NCBI RefSeq assembly: GCF_039529775.1
Contig: NZ_BAAANL010000001.1
Span: 992,001-1,056,000 of the forward strand
DNA length: 64,000 bases
From: Myceligenerans crystallogenes
Lineage (GTDB): Bacteria > Actinomycetota > Actinomycetes > Actinomycetales > Cellulomonadaceae
Reading direction: 5' to 3'
Shown here: positions 43,698 to 51,701 of the stretch, in pieces
How the letters are laid out: each line of letters starts with the position of its first letter
Position numbering within the stretch: position 1 is the stretch's first letter
Notes under the pieces: model-generated
The model's input: only the letters and a program-made list of their open reading frames with translations
Database searches by the model: none
What the model was told of the DNA's origin: nothing
Made by a program: the position numbers and the translations under genes

Positions 43698-44194
43698 AAC
43701 AAGATTCCGAGGAATCTATTCCGCCCGGCGGGCCGGACCTCGTGCGGCTGCTCGACGACCTCGTGCGGGTCGAGGTCCGGCTCTACACCCTCCTCGACGC
43801 CCGGCTGCGGGCCGCGACCGGCCACGGGATCGGCCGCCTCGACGCGCTCCGCACCATCGCGGAGGTCCCGGGCTGCCGGGTGTCCGACGTCGTGCGCCGC
43901 CTCGGCATCACCGTTGGCGCGGCGAGCAAGGGGGTCGACCGGCAGGTGCGGGACGGCTTCGTGCGCCGGATACCCGACCCCGAGGACGGCCGCTCCTCGT
44001 TCCTCGCGCTGACGCCCGAGGGGCGCCAGGTCCTGGACGACCTGCTGCCGGCCGCCGCCCGCGAGGTCGGCGCGGTCGTCCGCGCCACGGGTCTGCCCGA
44101 CGACGACGTCGCCCACCTCTCGCGAATCCTCCCGGTTCTCCGGGCCGCCCTGGAATCCGGCCCCACCGCCTCCGCGACCCGGCCCTCACCCTGA
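43688..44194 (+). CDS. MarR family transcriptional regulator
   Basis: 168 residues with a winged helix: RLDALRTIAEV, CRVSDVVRRLGITVGAASKGVDRQVRDGFVRRIPDPEDGRSSFLALTPEGRQVLDDLL. Leaderless ATG: CAGGAT at 43675-43680 and no ribosome site. Autoregulation and control of the divergent esterase are likely. The last 12 residues are Pro/Ser/Thr-rich. Confidence 0.9.
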   Translation: METKQDSEESIPPGGPDLVRLLDDLVRVEVRLYTLLDARLRAATGHGIGRLDALRTIAEVPGCRVSDVVRRLGITVGAASKGVDRQVRDGFVRRIPDPEDGRSSFLALTPEGRQVLDDLLPAAAREVGAVVRATGLPDDDVAHLSRILPVLRAALESGPTASATRPSP

Positions 44195-44234
44195 CAGGCG
44201 TGGCATACAGGCCGCGGCGTCGGCTGGGGCGGCG

Positions 44235-44693
44235 TCAGGAGAGCGACAGGGTCATGAAAATGCTGTGGGGGTCCTCGACGTAGTCGGCGAACGGCCCGCA
44301 TTCGGTGAACCCATGGCGTTCGTACAGGCGGCGTGCGGGTGCAAAGAACTCCTGGGATCCGGTCTCCAGGTTCAGGCGCTGGTATCCGCGGGTCCGGGCT
44401 TCCCGGAGGATCTCCGCCAGCACGGCGGCGGCGACGCCCTGCCCGCGGGCTGTCGCCGCGGTCCGCATCGACTTGATCTCCCCGGACTCCCGGTCGAGTT
44501 CCTTCATGGCCCCGCACCCGAGCAGGGTCCTGCCTTCCCGCGCGGTCCAGAACGTGACCGACGGCGCGAGCAAGGCCGCGAGGTCCAGGGCATGCACGCT
44601 CTCGGCCGGCGACGTCGCGAACATGTCCGCGAGATGCTCGTCGAGCAGCCGCACGACGTCGGCCCGGTCCGGGGAATCCATCGACACGATCAC
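44235..44693 (-). CDS. GNAT family N-acetyltransferase
   Basis: 152 residues from GTG 44693 (ATG 44681 is an alternative). Acetyl-CoA loop ARGQGVAAAVLAEILREARTRGY near 83-105, then LNLETGSQEFFAPARRLYERHGF. It is close to small-molecule acetyltransferases that protect against toxic amines; substrate unknown. Upstream on its strand are TAGGTA and the palindrome ACCAGG-TG-CCTGGT (44713-44726), a possible operator. Confidence 0.88.
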   Translation of the reverse strand: MIVSMDSPDRADVVRLLDEHLADMFATSPAESVHALDLAALLAPSVTFWTAREGRTLLGCGAMKELDRESGEIKSMRTAATARGQGVAAAVLAEILREARTRGYQRLNLETGSQEFFAPARRLYERHGFTECGPFADYVEDPHSIFMTLSLS

Positions 44694-44712
44694 CGCCGCA
44701 GGATACCTAGTT

Positions 44713-44726
44713 ACCAGGTGCCTGGT
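44713..44726. promoter_or_regulatory. 14-bp palindrome upstream of the GNAT gene
   Basis: ACCAGG-TG-CCTGGT, perfect arms, between the GNAT gene and the divergent antitoxin gene. Candidate operator for either; an AbiEi-type antitoxin commonly binds inverted repeats in this position, though this antitoxin is of another family. Confidence 0.4.
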
Positions 44727-44796
44727 GCCGGTCTGGTGCGTGGCGATACGCTGGATCCGGTTGGCGAACGGACGTACACCGGAAGGAGGGTGACCG

Positions 44797-45165
44797 ATGG
44801 CCGCTGAGGACGTGCATGCTCGCGGGCGGGTCGCCCGAGGATCCCGGTACGCGGAACGCATCGCGTATCACACACCGCGATCTCTCGATGCCTTGCACGG
44901 TCCGACCCAGGGTGTGGTGCGTGTGGGGCCACCGATCAGTACTGCTCCCGATCCTGTGTACGACCTCTCGGACGAGGCCATGCGATGGCATCTCTACAGT
45001 GCGGTCGTTCGTGACGGCACCGGGCAGGAACAGGAACAGCTGCTTGATCGCGCGACGCTCATCGCGTTGTGGCGCGAGCTCAATCTCCCGGTCGCATGCA
45101 GGGCGCTGTGGGAGCGAGAGTTCCCCGAGTTGTCGCACGATGCAAGCTCGTCCAAAATCATCTAG
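44797..45165 (+). CDS. Putative antitoxin of AbiE-like pair
   Basis: 122 residues. Core YHTPRSLDALHGPTQGVV, then RWHLYSAVVRDGT, LLDRATLIALWRELNLPVACRALWEREFPEL; this small protein family regularly precedes AbiEii-type nucleotidyltransferases in actinobacteria. Strong ribosome site GGAAGGAGGGTGA before ATG 44797. Its TAG stop overlaps the toxin GTG by one base. GC is clearly lower than around it, suggesting transfer. No helix-turn-helix is obvious. Confidence 0.7.
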   Translation: MAAEDVHARGRVARGSRYAERIAYHTPRSLDALHGPTQGVVRVGPPISTAPDPVYDLSDEAMRWHLYSAVVRDGTGQEQEQLLDRATLIALWRELNLPVACRALWEREFPELSHDASSSKII

Positions 45166-45812
45166 TGCTTCACTTTCACGAGCGTCTGACCCGAATTGGG
45201 CTGGAGGCGCTTGAGGCGTACGGATTCGTGCTCGCCGGCGGCTATGCGCTGTCTGCCAACGGTATGGGCGACCGGCCCTCGATGGACGTTGATCTCTTCA
45301 CCGACCAGGGCGACCCAGAGCGTTTCGCAGAGGCCGTGCTTGCTCTGCGAGAGGCCCTGAGCGAGTCCGGTCTCGAGGTCAGCGACAACCGGATCGGCGC
45401 AACATTCGCGGACCTCAAGGTTGTCGATCCGCAAGACTGGCAGCAGAGTGACATTCAGCTCGGGTGGGACTGGCGGGAGTTCCCACCCCGTCGCATCGCG
45501 ATCGGTCCGGTGCTCGACCCGCGGGATGCTGTGGCCAACAAGATGGGAGCGCTGTGGTCACGCGGCGAGGCGCGCGACTTCGTGGACATCGACACCGTGC
45601 TCGGTTCAGGTCGGTTCACGAAGGCGGACCTCCTCATGATGGGCGACACCATTGAAGCGACGCCCCTCGACCGTGCCTTGCTGGCTGATCGATTCCGCAT
45701 GATTGCCCGGCATCCGGCGGCCGTCTTCGGGCAGTACGAGGTCGATCCCGTCCGGCGTGATGCGATGATCGGTCGTTTCACTGCGTGGGCGGACGAGATC
45801 GACCCGCGGTAG
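45165..45812 (+). CDS. AbiEii/AbiGii-type nucleotidyltransferase toxin
   Basis: 215 residues. Nucleotidyltransferase core FVLAGGYALSANGMGDRPSMDVDLFTD (about 18-44) with the G-G and D-x-D metal motifs, then DPRDAVANKMGALWSRGEARDFVDIDTVL. AbiEii toxins transfer nucleotides to target tRNAs or other acceptors and halt growth during phage attack. GTG 45165 is the first start after the antitoxin stop (TAGTG), giving coupled synthesis. Codon use is less GC-biased than in flanking genes, consistent with a mobile defence cassette. Confidence 0.85.
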   Translation: MLHFHERLTRIGLEALEAYGFVLAGGYALSANGMGDRPSMDVDLFTDQGDPERFAEAVLALREALSESGLEVSDNRIGATFADLKVVDPQDWQQSDIQLGWDWREFPPRRIAIGPVLDPRDAVANKMGALWSRGEARDFVDIDTVLGSGRFTKADLLMMGDTIEATPLDRALLADRFRMIARHPAAVFGQYEVDPVRRDAMIGRFTAWADEIDPR

Positions 45813-45872
45813 GTGTCGCGGGGGCGCGGAAAATCCCTGGCCGGGTCGGCGGGCGCGGCGCATCCTGTGAGG

Positions 45873-46970
45873 ATGCGCATCGTCGAGGCCCCGCACCCCG
45901 TGTCCGTCGACCATCCTGACTCCTGGGCCTACCGGGGGATCGCGGAGGTCGAGCGCGGGTTCGCGGTCGAGACGTGGGGTGCGGCCGATACCGCGAGGAG
46001 CGTCGTCGACCTCCACGTGCAGATGTCGAACCAGCGGTACGCCGACTTCTGTCGCCTCGTGGCGGTGGAGGACGACGGCGCGCGGCCGCGCGTCGTCGGG
46101 CACGGATTCCTGTTCCTGCCGACGTCGTCGAACACTCACCTCGCGCAGTTCGAGATCCAGGTGGCACGCGGGTACGAGGACGACGCCGACGCCGTCGGGC
46201 GGGCGCTTGCCGAGGCGCTGCTCGCGCGGGCTCGCGCCGCCGGGCGCGACACGGTGCTGTACTCGGTCGACTTCGGCGACGAGGATCCCGCGACGGCCGA
46301 GTGGGTGACGGCGTCGTCCGGGAAGGGGCGGGTCGCGGCAGGGCTGCCGGGGATCCGGCGGGCGCTGTCGCTCGGGTTCGAGTGCGCGATCGTGGAGCGC
46401 AAGTCACTGCTGGAGCTGCCGTTCGCCCCGGGCGCGCTGGAGGCGTTCGAGGCGGAGGGCCGGGCGGTGGCCGGTGAGACGTATCGCCTGCACACCTGGC
46501 GTGACCGGATCCCCGACGAGTGGATCGACGCCTACGCGGCCCTGGAGACGGCGCTCGCGGCCGACGAGCCGCGCGGCGACCAGGACGTCGAGGACGACCC
46601 GTGGGACGCGGAGCGCGTGCGGAACGCTCACGAGCAGCTTGCCGCGCGCGGCAAGGGGTATCTGATCACGGCGGCCGAACACGTGCCGACGGGTGAGCTC
46701 GTGGCGATGACGATGCTGGCGTTCCGGGCGGAGGCGGCCGGCGAGTACGCCGAGCAGAACACCACCGTGGTGCTCCGCGCCCACCGCGGGCACCGGCTCG
46801 GCCTGCTCGTCAAGGCGGTCAACGCCCAGGCGCTCGTCGTCGCGCGGCCCGGCGTGAAGCGCGTCTGGACCTGGAACAACGAGGAGAACCCCTACATGCT
46901 GGCCATCAACGTGGCCATGGGGTTCCGCCCGGCCGGCGGCTGCGCCGAGATGCAGCTGAAGCTCGCCTGA
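45873..46970 (+). CDS. Two-domain GNAT acetyltransferase
   Basis: 365 residues from ATG 45873. Residues about 40-160 and 195-365 are two GNAT-like halves; the second is better conserved (ELVAMTMLAF, TTVVLRAHRGHRLGLLVKAVNAQAL, VKRVWTWNNEENPYMLAINVAMGFRPAGG). This is the mycothiol-synthase-like actinobacterial arrangement, but the substrate is unknown. The first half lacks a clear acetyl-CoA loop and may be structural. Confidence 0.82.
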   Translation: MRIVEAPHPVSVDHPDSWAYRGIAEVERGFAVETWGAADTARSVVDLHVQMSNQRYADFCRLVAVEDDGARPRVVGHGFLFLPTSSNTHLAQFEIQVARGYEDDADAVGRALAEALLARARAAGRDTVLYSVDFGDEDPATAEWVTASSGKGRVAAGLPGIRRALSLGFECAIVERKSLLELPFAPGALEAFEAEGRAVAGETYRLHTWRDRIPDEWIDAYAALETALAADEPRGDQDVEDDPWDAERVRNAHEQLAARGKGYLITAAEHVPTGELVAMTMLAFRAEAAGEYAEQNTTVVLRAHRGHRLGLLVKAVNAQALVVARPGVKRVWTWNNEENPYMLAINVAMGFRPAGGCAEMQLKLA

Positions 46971-47088
46971 CAGGTGACTCGTTCCCCGGCCCTCGCCCTG
47001 CGCGGCGTGCTTCGTGGATGTCGGTGTCTCCTGGCATGATCTGATCCGGTCCCGAGGCGGGGCCGTGGAGACGACGAGGTAGGGGACA

Positions 47089-49494
47089 GTGCAGAGCATC
47101 AACGCACGCATCGCCGAGGAGCTGGGCGTCCGGGAGAACCAGGTCGCCGCGGCCGTCGGCCTGCTGGACGGCGGGGCGACGGTCCCGTTCATCGCCCGGT
47201 ACCGCAAGGAGGTGACGGGCACGCTCGACGACGCGCAGCTGCGCACGCTCGAGGAGCGGCTGCGTTACCTGCGGGAGCTGGAGGAGCGCCGGGCGGCGAT
47301 CCTGCAGTCCATCGACGAGCAGGGCAAGCTCACCGACGAGCTGCGCGCGCAGATCCTCACCGCCGACACCAAGTCGCGCCTCGAGGACATCTACCTCCCG
47401 TACAAGCCGAAGCGCCGCACCAAGGCCCAGATCGCGCGCGAGGCGGGCCTGGAGCCGCTGGCCGACGCGCTGATCGGGGACGCGACGCTCGACCCGGAGC
47501 GGCAGGCGGTGTCGTACGTCGACGCCGAGCAGGGCGTGGCGGACGTCAAGGCCGCCCTCGACGGCGCGCGCGCCATCCTCGTGGAGCGCATGGGGGAGGA
47601 CGCCGACCTCATCGGTACGCTGCGGACGCGCCTCTGGGCCCGCGGGCGTATGGTCTCGAGGCTGCGCGACGGCGCCGCCGAGAAGGGCGCCAAGTTCTCC
47701 GACTACTTCGACTACTCCGAGGAGCTGTCCAGCCTCCCGTCGCACCGCATCCTGGCGATGTTCCGCGGCGAGAAGGAGGAGGCGCTCGATCTGGTGATCG
47801 ATCCGGAGCCCGACGCCGAGCCCGGCGTGCCGACGTCGTACGAGGCGGCCATCGCCGACCGCTTCGGGATCCGGCAGGAGGGGCGCGCCGGCGACCGCTG
47901 GCTCGGCGACACCGTCCGGTGGGCCTGGCGCACCAAGATCCTCGTGCACCTCGGGATCGACGCCCGGCTGCGGCTGCGCACCGAGGCCGAGGACGGCGCC
48001 GTGCAGATCTTCGCCGACAACCTGCGGGACCTCCTGCTCGCCGCACCCGCCGGGACCCGGGCCACGATGGGGCTCGACCCCGGCCTGCGCACCGGCGTGA
48101 AGGTCGCGGTCGTGGACGCGACCGGCAAGGTCGTCGCGACCGACACGATCTACCCGCACGCGCCCGCCAACCGGTGGGACGAGTCGCTGGCGAAGCTCGG
48201 GGCGCTCGCGGCGCGGCACCAGGTCGACCTGGTGGCGATCGGCAACGGCACCGCCTCGCGCGAGACGGAGCGGCTGGCCGCGGATCTCATGAAGAAGGCG
48301 CCGCAGCTCGGGCTGACGAAGGTGGTGGTGAGCGAGGCGGGCGCATCCGTGTACTCGGCGTCCGCCTACGCCTCGGCCGAGCTGCCGGAGCTCGACGTGT
48401 CGCTGCGCGGCGCCGTGTCCATCGCCCGGCGGCTGCAGGACCCGCTGGCCGAGCTGGTCAAGATCGACCCGAAGTCGATCGGCGTCGGCCAGTACCAGCA
48501 CGACATCACCGAGACGAAGCTGTCGCGGTCGCTCGACGCGGTGGTCGAGGACTGCGTGAACGGCGTCGGCGTGGACCTGAACACCGCGTCGGTGCCGCTG
48601 CTGAGCCGGGTCTCCGGGATCACGAGGACGCTGGCCGAGGCGATCGTCGCGCACCGGGACGCACGAGGGCCGTTCGCGTCGCGGGCCGGGCTGAAGGACG
48701 TCGCCCGGCTCGGGCCCAAGGCGTTCGAGCAGTGCGCGGGCTTCCTGCGGATCCGCGGCGGCGCCGAGGCGCTGGACGCCTCGTCGGTGCACCCGGAGGC
48801 GTACCCGCTCGCCCGCAAGATCGTGACCGCGGCGGGCGTGGACGTGACCGGCGTCGTCGGGAACGCGGGGGCGCTCAAGGGCGTGAAGCCGACCGACTTC
48901 GTCGACGAGACGTTCGGCCTGCCCACCGTGACCGACATCTTCGCCGAGCTGGTCAAGCCCGGTCGTGACCCGCGGCCGGAGTTCACGACGGCGACGTTCA
49001 CCGACGGCGTGGAGAAGCTGACGGACCTGGTGCCGGGCATGATCCTGGAGGGTCAGGTCACCAACGTCGCCGCCTTCGGCGCGTTCGTGGACGTGGGTGT
49101 GCACCAGGACGGACTCGTCCACGTCTCGGCGATGAGCGACCGGTTCGTGGAGAACCCGCGCGACGTCGTGAAGTCGGGTGACGTGGTCAAGGTCAAGGTG
49201 CTGGAGGTCGACGCCGCCCGCAAGCGCATCTCCCTCACGCTGCGCCTGAACGACGAGCTCCCGGGTGCGGGCGGCTCCGCCGGTTCCGACGACGACGCCG
49301 CCGCGCGCGGGGCGGTCCGGGGGCGTCCCGGCAGCGAGGGCCGGGGCGGACGTGGCGGGGACCGTGGCGGACAGGGCGGCGGTCAGCGCGGCAGACAGGG
49401 CGGCCGAGGAAACGGTGGCGGCGGCGGCCGGGGCGGCCAGCCCGCGGCCGACACGGCCCTGGCGGACGCCCTGCGCCGGGCCGGCCTCGCCTGA
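47089..49494 (+). CDS. Tex family S1 RNA-binding protein with RGG-rich tail
   Basis: 801 residues. It has the Tex N-terminal helix domain (VPFIARYRKEVTGTL), a YqgF/RNase H-like fold (GLDPGLRTGVKVAVVD), helix-hairpin-helix segments (LNTASVPLLSRVSGI) and an S1 domain (about 650-720: GMILEGQVTNVAAFGAFVDVGVHQDGLVHVS). Tex binds nucleic acids and helps transcription-coupled processes and RNA decay. The last 75 residues, Gly/Arg-rich (RGGRGGDRGGQGGGQRGR), are a disordered RNA-binding tail. GTG 47089 is preceded by GGTAGGGGA. Confidence 0.93.
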   Translation: MQSINARIAEELGVRENQVAAAVGLLDGGATVPFIARYRKEVTGTLDDAQLRTLEERLRYLRELEERRAAILQSIDEQGKLTDELRAQILTADTKSRLEDIYLPYKPKRRTKAQIAREAGLEPLADALIGDATLDPERQAVSYVDAEQGVADVKAALDGARAILVERMGEDADLIGTLRTRLWARGRMVSRLRDGAAEKGAKFSDYFDYSEELSSLPSHRILAMFRGEKEEALDLVIDPEPDAEPGVPTSYEAAIADRFGIRQEGRAGDRWLGDTVRWAWRTKILVHLGIDARLRLRTEAEDGAVQIFADNLRDLLLAAPAGTRATMGLDPGLRTGVKVAVVDATGKVVATDTIYPHAPANRWDESLAKLGALAARHQVDLVAIGNGTASRETERLAADLMKKAPQLGLTKVVVSEAGASVYSASAYASAELPELDVSLRGAVSIARRLQDPLAELVKIDPKSIGVGQYQHDITETKLSRSLDAVVEDCVNGVGVDLNTASVPLLSRVSGITRTLAEAIVAHRDARGPFASRAGLKDVARLGPKAFEQCAGFLRIRGGAEALDASSVHPEAYPLARKIVTAAGVDVTGVVGNAGALKGVKPTDFVDETFGLPTVTDIFAELVKPGRDPRPEFTTATFTDGVEKLTDLVPGMILEGQVTNVAAFGAFVDVGVHQDGLVHVSAMSDRFVENPRDVVKSGDVVKVKVLEVDAARKRISLTLRLNDELPGAGGSAGSDDDAAARGAVRGRPGSEGRGGRGGDRGGQGGGQRGRQGGRGNGGGGGRGGQPAADTALADALRRAGLA

Positions 49495-49537
49495 CCCCGG
49501 CCGCACCGACACCCGGGCGCACGACGCCCGGACGCAC

Positions 49538-49573
49538 GAACACGTGAACGCGAACACGTGAACGCGAACACGT
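49538..49573 (+). repeat. Direct repeat GAACACGTGAACGC, 2.5 copies
   Basis: Two full copies and a third partial one just after the tex stop, ahead of the terminator. Each contains the palindrome CACGTG or its remnant. Function unknown. Confidence 0.6.
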
Positions 49574-49613
49574 CGGAGGGGCCACCGTCAGGACGACGGT
49601 GGCCCCTCCGACG
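49571..49613. terminator. Strong terminator hairpin (19-bp stem)
   Basis: CGTCGGAGGGGCCACCGTC (49571-49589) pairs perfectly with 49595-49613, loop AGGAC. Between convergent tex and MFS genes. Confidence 0.85.
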
Positions 49614-49656
49614 CGTGTCCGGCGGGTCTACCCGGTGCGCGGAGCGCGGGCCGGGG

Positions 49657-51111
49657 TCAGCTCGCGGGGGAGAGGGCCGGCTTCGGGCGGCCGACGAGGG
49701 CCGTGGCGCTGGCGGCCAGGCCGATGACGGCTACCGCCGTGACCAGGTACAGGCCCGGCCGGTACTGGGCGATCGAGGTGGCGACGCCACCGGAGATCAG
49801 GCCCGTGACGATCGCGAGGACGACCGCCCCGCCGATCTGGCCGGAGGTCTGGACCAGGCCCGAGGCCAGGCCCTGCTCGTCGTCGGAGATGCCCTCGGTG
49901 GCCTGGACCATGACCGCCGAGAACCCGATCGCGAACCCGAGCCCGAGCAGCAGGAAGGCCGGCAGGTAGTCGGTGACGTAGTTCGGCTCGGGCGAGCCGC
50001 CCCGCACGATGAACCACGTGTAGCCGAGCACGAACGCGGCCATGGAGGTGATGATCATCGACGTCGTGCCGAAGCGGTCGATGAACCGGCCCGCGAGCGG
50101 CGACAGGATCGCGACGATGACGCCGGCCGGGGCCAGCGCGAGGGCCATCTCGATCGGGGCCCACTGCAGCGTGTTCTGCAGGTACAGCGTGACGATGGTC
50201 TGGAACGAGACGTACGAGCCGAAGATCGCCAGGGCGGCCAGGTTGGCGCGCACGATGGACCGGACCTTGAAGATGCTCAGGCGCACCAGCGGGTGACGCA
50301 CGCGGTTCTCCAGCACGAAGAACGCGCCCAGGAGCAGGACGGCGGCCACGGTGGTCGTGGTGACCAGCGGGGTGAAGCCGGTCTCGGGGACGGTCACGAT
50401 CGTGTAGACCGCCGCGAGCATCCCGCCCGTGAGGGTGGCGGCCCCGGCGAGGTCGACGGTGCCCGCCTCGCGCTGGGTGGTCCTCGGGACCACGATGAAC
50501 GCGGCGATGATCAGGGCGATCACGACGGCGACGGGCGCGAAGAACGTCAGCCGCCAGTCGATGCTGGTCAGCGCGCCGGACGCGACCAGGCCGGAGGCGT
50601 AGCCGGTGGCGCCGAAGACGGTGAAGATCGACAGGGCCCGGTTGCGGTCGTGGCCCTCCTTGAAGGTCGTGGTGATGATCGAGAGCGCGGCCGGCGCCGT
50701 GAACGCGGCGGCGACGCCCTTGACGATGCGGGACGCGATCAGCAGCGCCTCGTTGTCCACGAGCCCGCCCACGAGCGAGGCGGCGCCGAAGACGACGAGC
50801 GCGGTGAGGAACACCTGGCGCCGCCCGAGCAGGTCCGCCAGGCGGCCGCCCAGCAGCAGCAGCCCGCCGTAGCCGAGGATGTAACCGTTGACGATCCATT
50901 GGAGCGAGGCCGTCCCGAGACCGAGCTCGGCGCCGATCGACGGGAGCGCGACGCCGACCATCGACACGTCGAGGGCGTCGAGGAACATCGCGAGGCCTGC
51001 CACGACGAGCACGGCCCAGAGCCGCGGGCTCCATGTCCGCGGGGCGTGCGGGGCGAGATCGCGGGCGTCGGTGGCCGGGGTGGCCGGTGGTTCCGTTGCG
51101 GTGAGAGCCAT
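49657..51111 (-). CDS. MFS drug:H+ antiporter, DHA2 (EmrB/QacA) family
   Basis: 484 residues, 14 predicted membrane segments. The motif-A loop reads GGRLADLLGRRQVFLTAL, with FLDALDVSMVGVALPSIGAELG in segment 1 and SRIVKGVAAAFTAPAALSII in motif C/D. It exports lipophilic compounds. ATG 51111 is leaderless with TATGTT on its strand. Divergent from a MarR gene whose operator repeats cover both promoters. Its neighbours on the other side are the lyase/ATP-grasp genes, whose product it might export. Confidence 0.92.
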   Translation of the reverse strand: MALTATEPPATPATDARDLAPHAPRTWSPRLWAVLVVAGLAMFLDALDVSMVGVALPSIGAELGLGTASLQWIVNGYILGYGGLLLLGGRLADLLGRRQVFLTALVVFGAASLVGGLVDNEALLIASRIVKGVAAAFTAPAALSIITTTFKEGHDRNRALSIFTVFGATGYASGLVASGALTSIDWRLTFFAPVAVVIALIIAAFIVVPRTTQREAGTVDLAGAATLTGGMLAAVYTIVTVPETGFTPLVTTTTVAAVLLLGAFFVLENRVRHPLVRLSIFKVRSIVRANLAALAIFGSYVSFQTIVTLYLQNTLQWAPIEMALALAPAGVIVAILSPLAGRFIDRFGTTSMIITSMAAFVLGYTWFIVRGGSPEPNYVTDYLPAFLLLGLGFAIGFSAVMVQATEGISDDEQGLASGLVQTSGQIGGAVVLAIVTGLISGGVATSIAQYRPGLYLVTAVAVIGLAASATALVGRPKPALSPAS

Positions 51112-51119
51112 GGCGCCAA

Positions 51120-51186
51120 CATAAATGCGCGCGCATGAGATGTCAACGCATAAAATGCCTGGACATAAAATGCTCGGGCATGGTAG
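51120..51186. promoter_or_regulatory. MarR operator array between divergent MFS and marR
   Basis: Three copies of CATAAA(A)TGC at 51120-51128, 51149-51158 and 51164-51173, plus a perfect 12-bp palindrome ATGCGCGCGCAT (51125-51136). The first copy overlaps the MFS -10 (TATGTT, minus strand); the last lies just before the marR -10 TAGGGT (51184-51189). Confidence 0.6.
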
Positions 51187-51196
51187 GGTCCCGGTC

Positions 51197-51598
51197 ATGG
51201 AGGCTGTATCGGAGTTCGCCACACCTGAGTTCCGGGTGGACGCGCAGTGGTCCGACGTCCTGCACGCCTACCACAGCGTCTCCGGCCAGCTGGAGCACGC
51301 GCTGCAGTCCGGGCACGGCCTGGGCATGAGCGACTTCGAGCTGCTCAAGATCCTCTCCAAGAGCTGCGGCAAGGCGAAGAACAAGATCCTGATGAAGGAT
51401 CTCGAGGCCCAGATGTACCTCAGCCAGAGCGCGTTCTCCCGGACCGTCACCCGTCTGGAGAAGGCCGGGCTCGTGGAGCGCGGCGCCTGCGACAACGACC
51501 GCCGCTCCAACTTCCTCGCGATCACCTCGGAGGGCTGCGACCTCCTCGATGCCGCCGGCCCCACCTACCGGGCGGTCCTGAGCAAGCACTTCGCCTGA
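51197..51598 (+). CDS. MarR family transcriptional regulator of the adjacent MFS exporter
   Basis: 133 residues. Winged helix NKILMKDLEAQMYLSQSAFSRTVTRLEKAGLVERGACDNDRRSNFLAITSEGCDLLDAAG. I start at ATG 51197 because TAGGGT lies 7 bases before it and the upstream frame runs through the operator repeats. It likely represses the MFS gene and itself until a ligand binds. Confidence 0.88.
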   Translation: MEAVSEFATPEFRVDAQWSDVLHAYHSVSGQLEHALQSGHGLGMSDFELLKILSKSCGKAKNKILMKDLEAQMYLSQSAFSRTVTRLEKAGLVERGACDNDRRSNFLAITSEGCDLLDAAGPTYRAVLSKHFA

Positions 51599-51701
51599 CC
51601 GGCGTGCGGCATCCGGCCAGGACGCCGGCACCTCGCGCGTGATCTCGCGGGGAGCCCCGGGCCCGCGCCAGGGCATGCGCTTCGTCCGGTAATGTCACGG
51701 T

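Noticed and set aside
49558..51138. Plus-strand open frame opposite the MFS gene
   Set aside because: Low-complexity Arg/Asp/Gly composition; the minus strand encodes a 14-helix transporter.
51125..51196. Longer start for the MarR regulator
   Set aside because: This stretch consists of operator repeats and the -10 hexamer; ATG 51197 fits a leaderless start.
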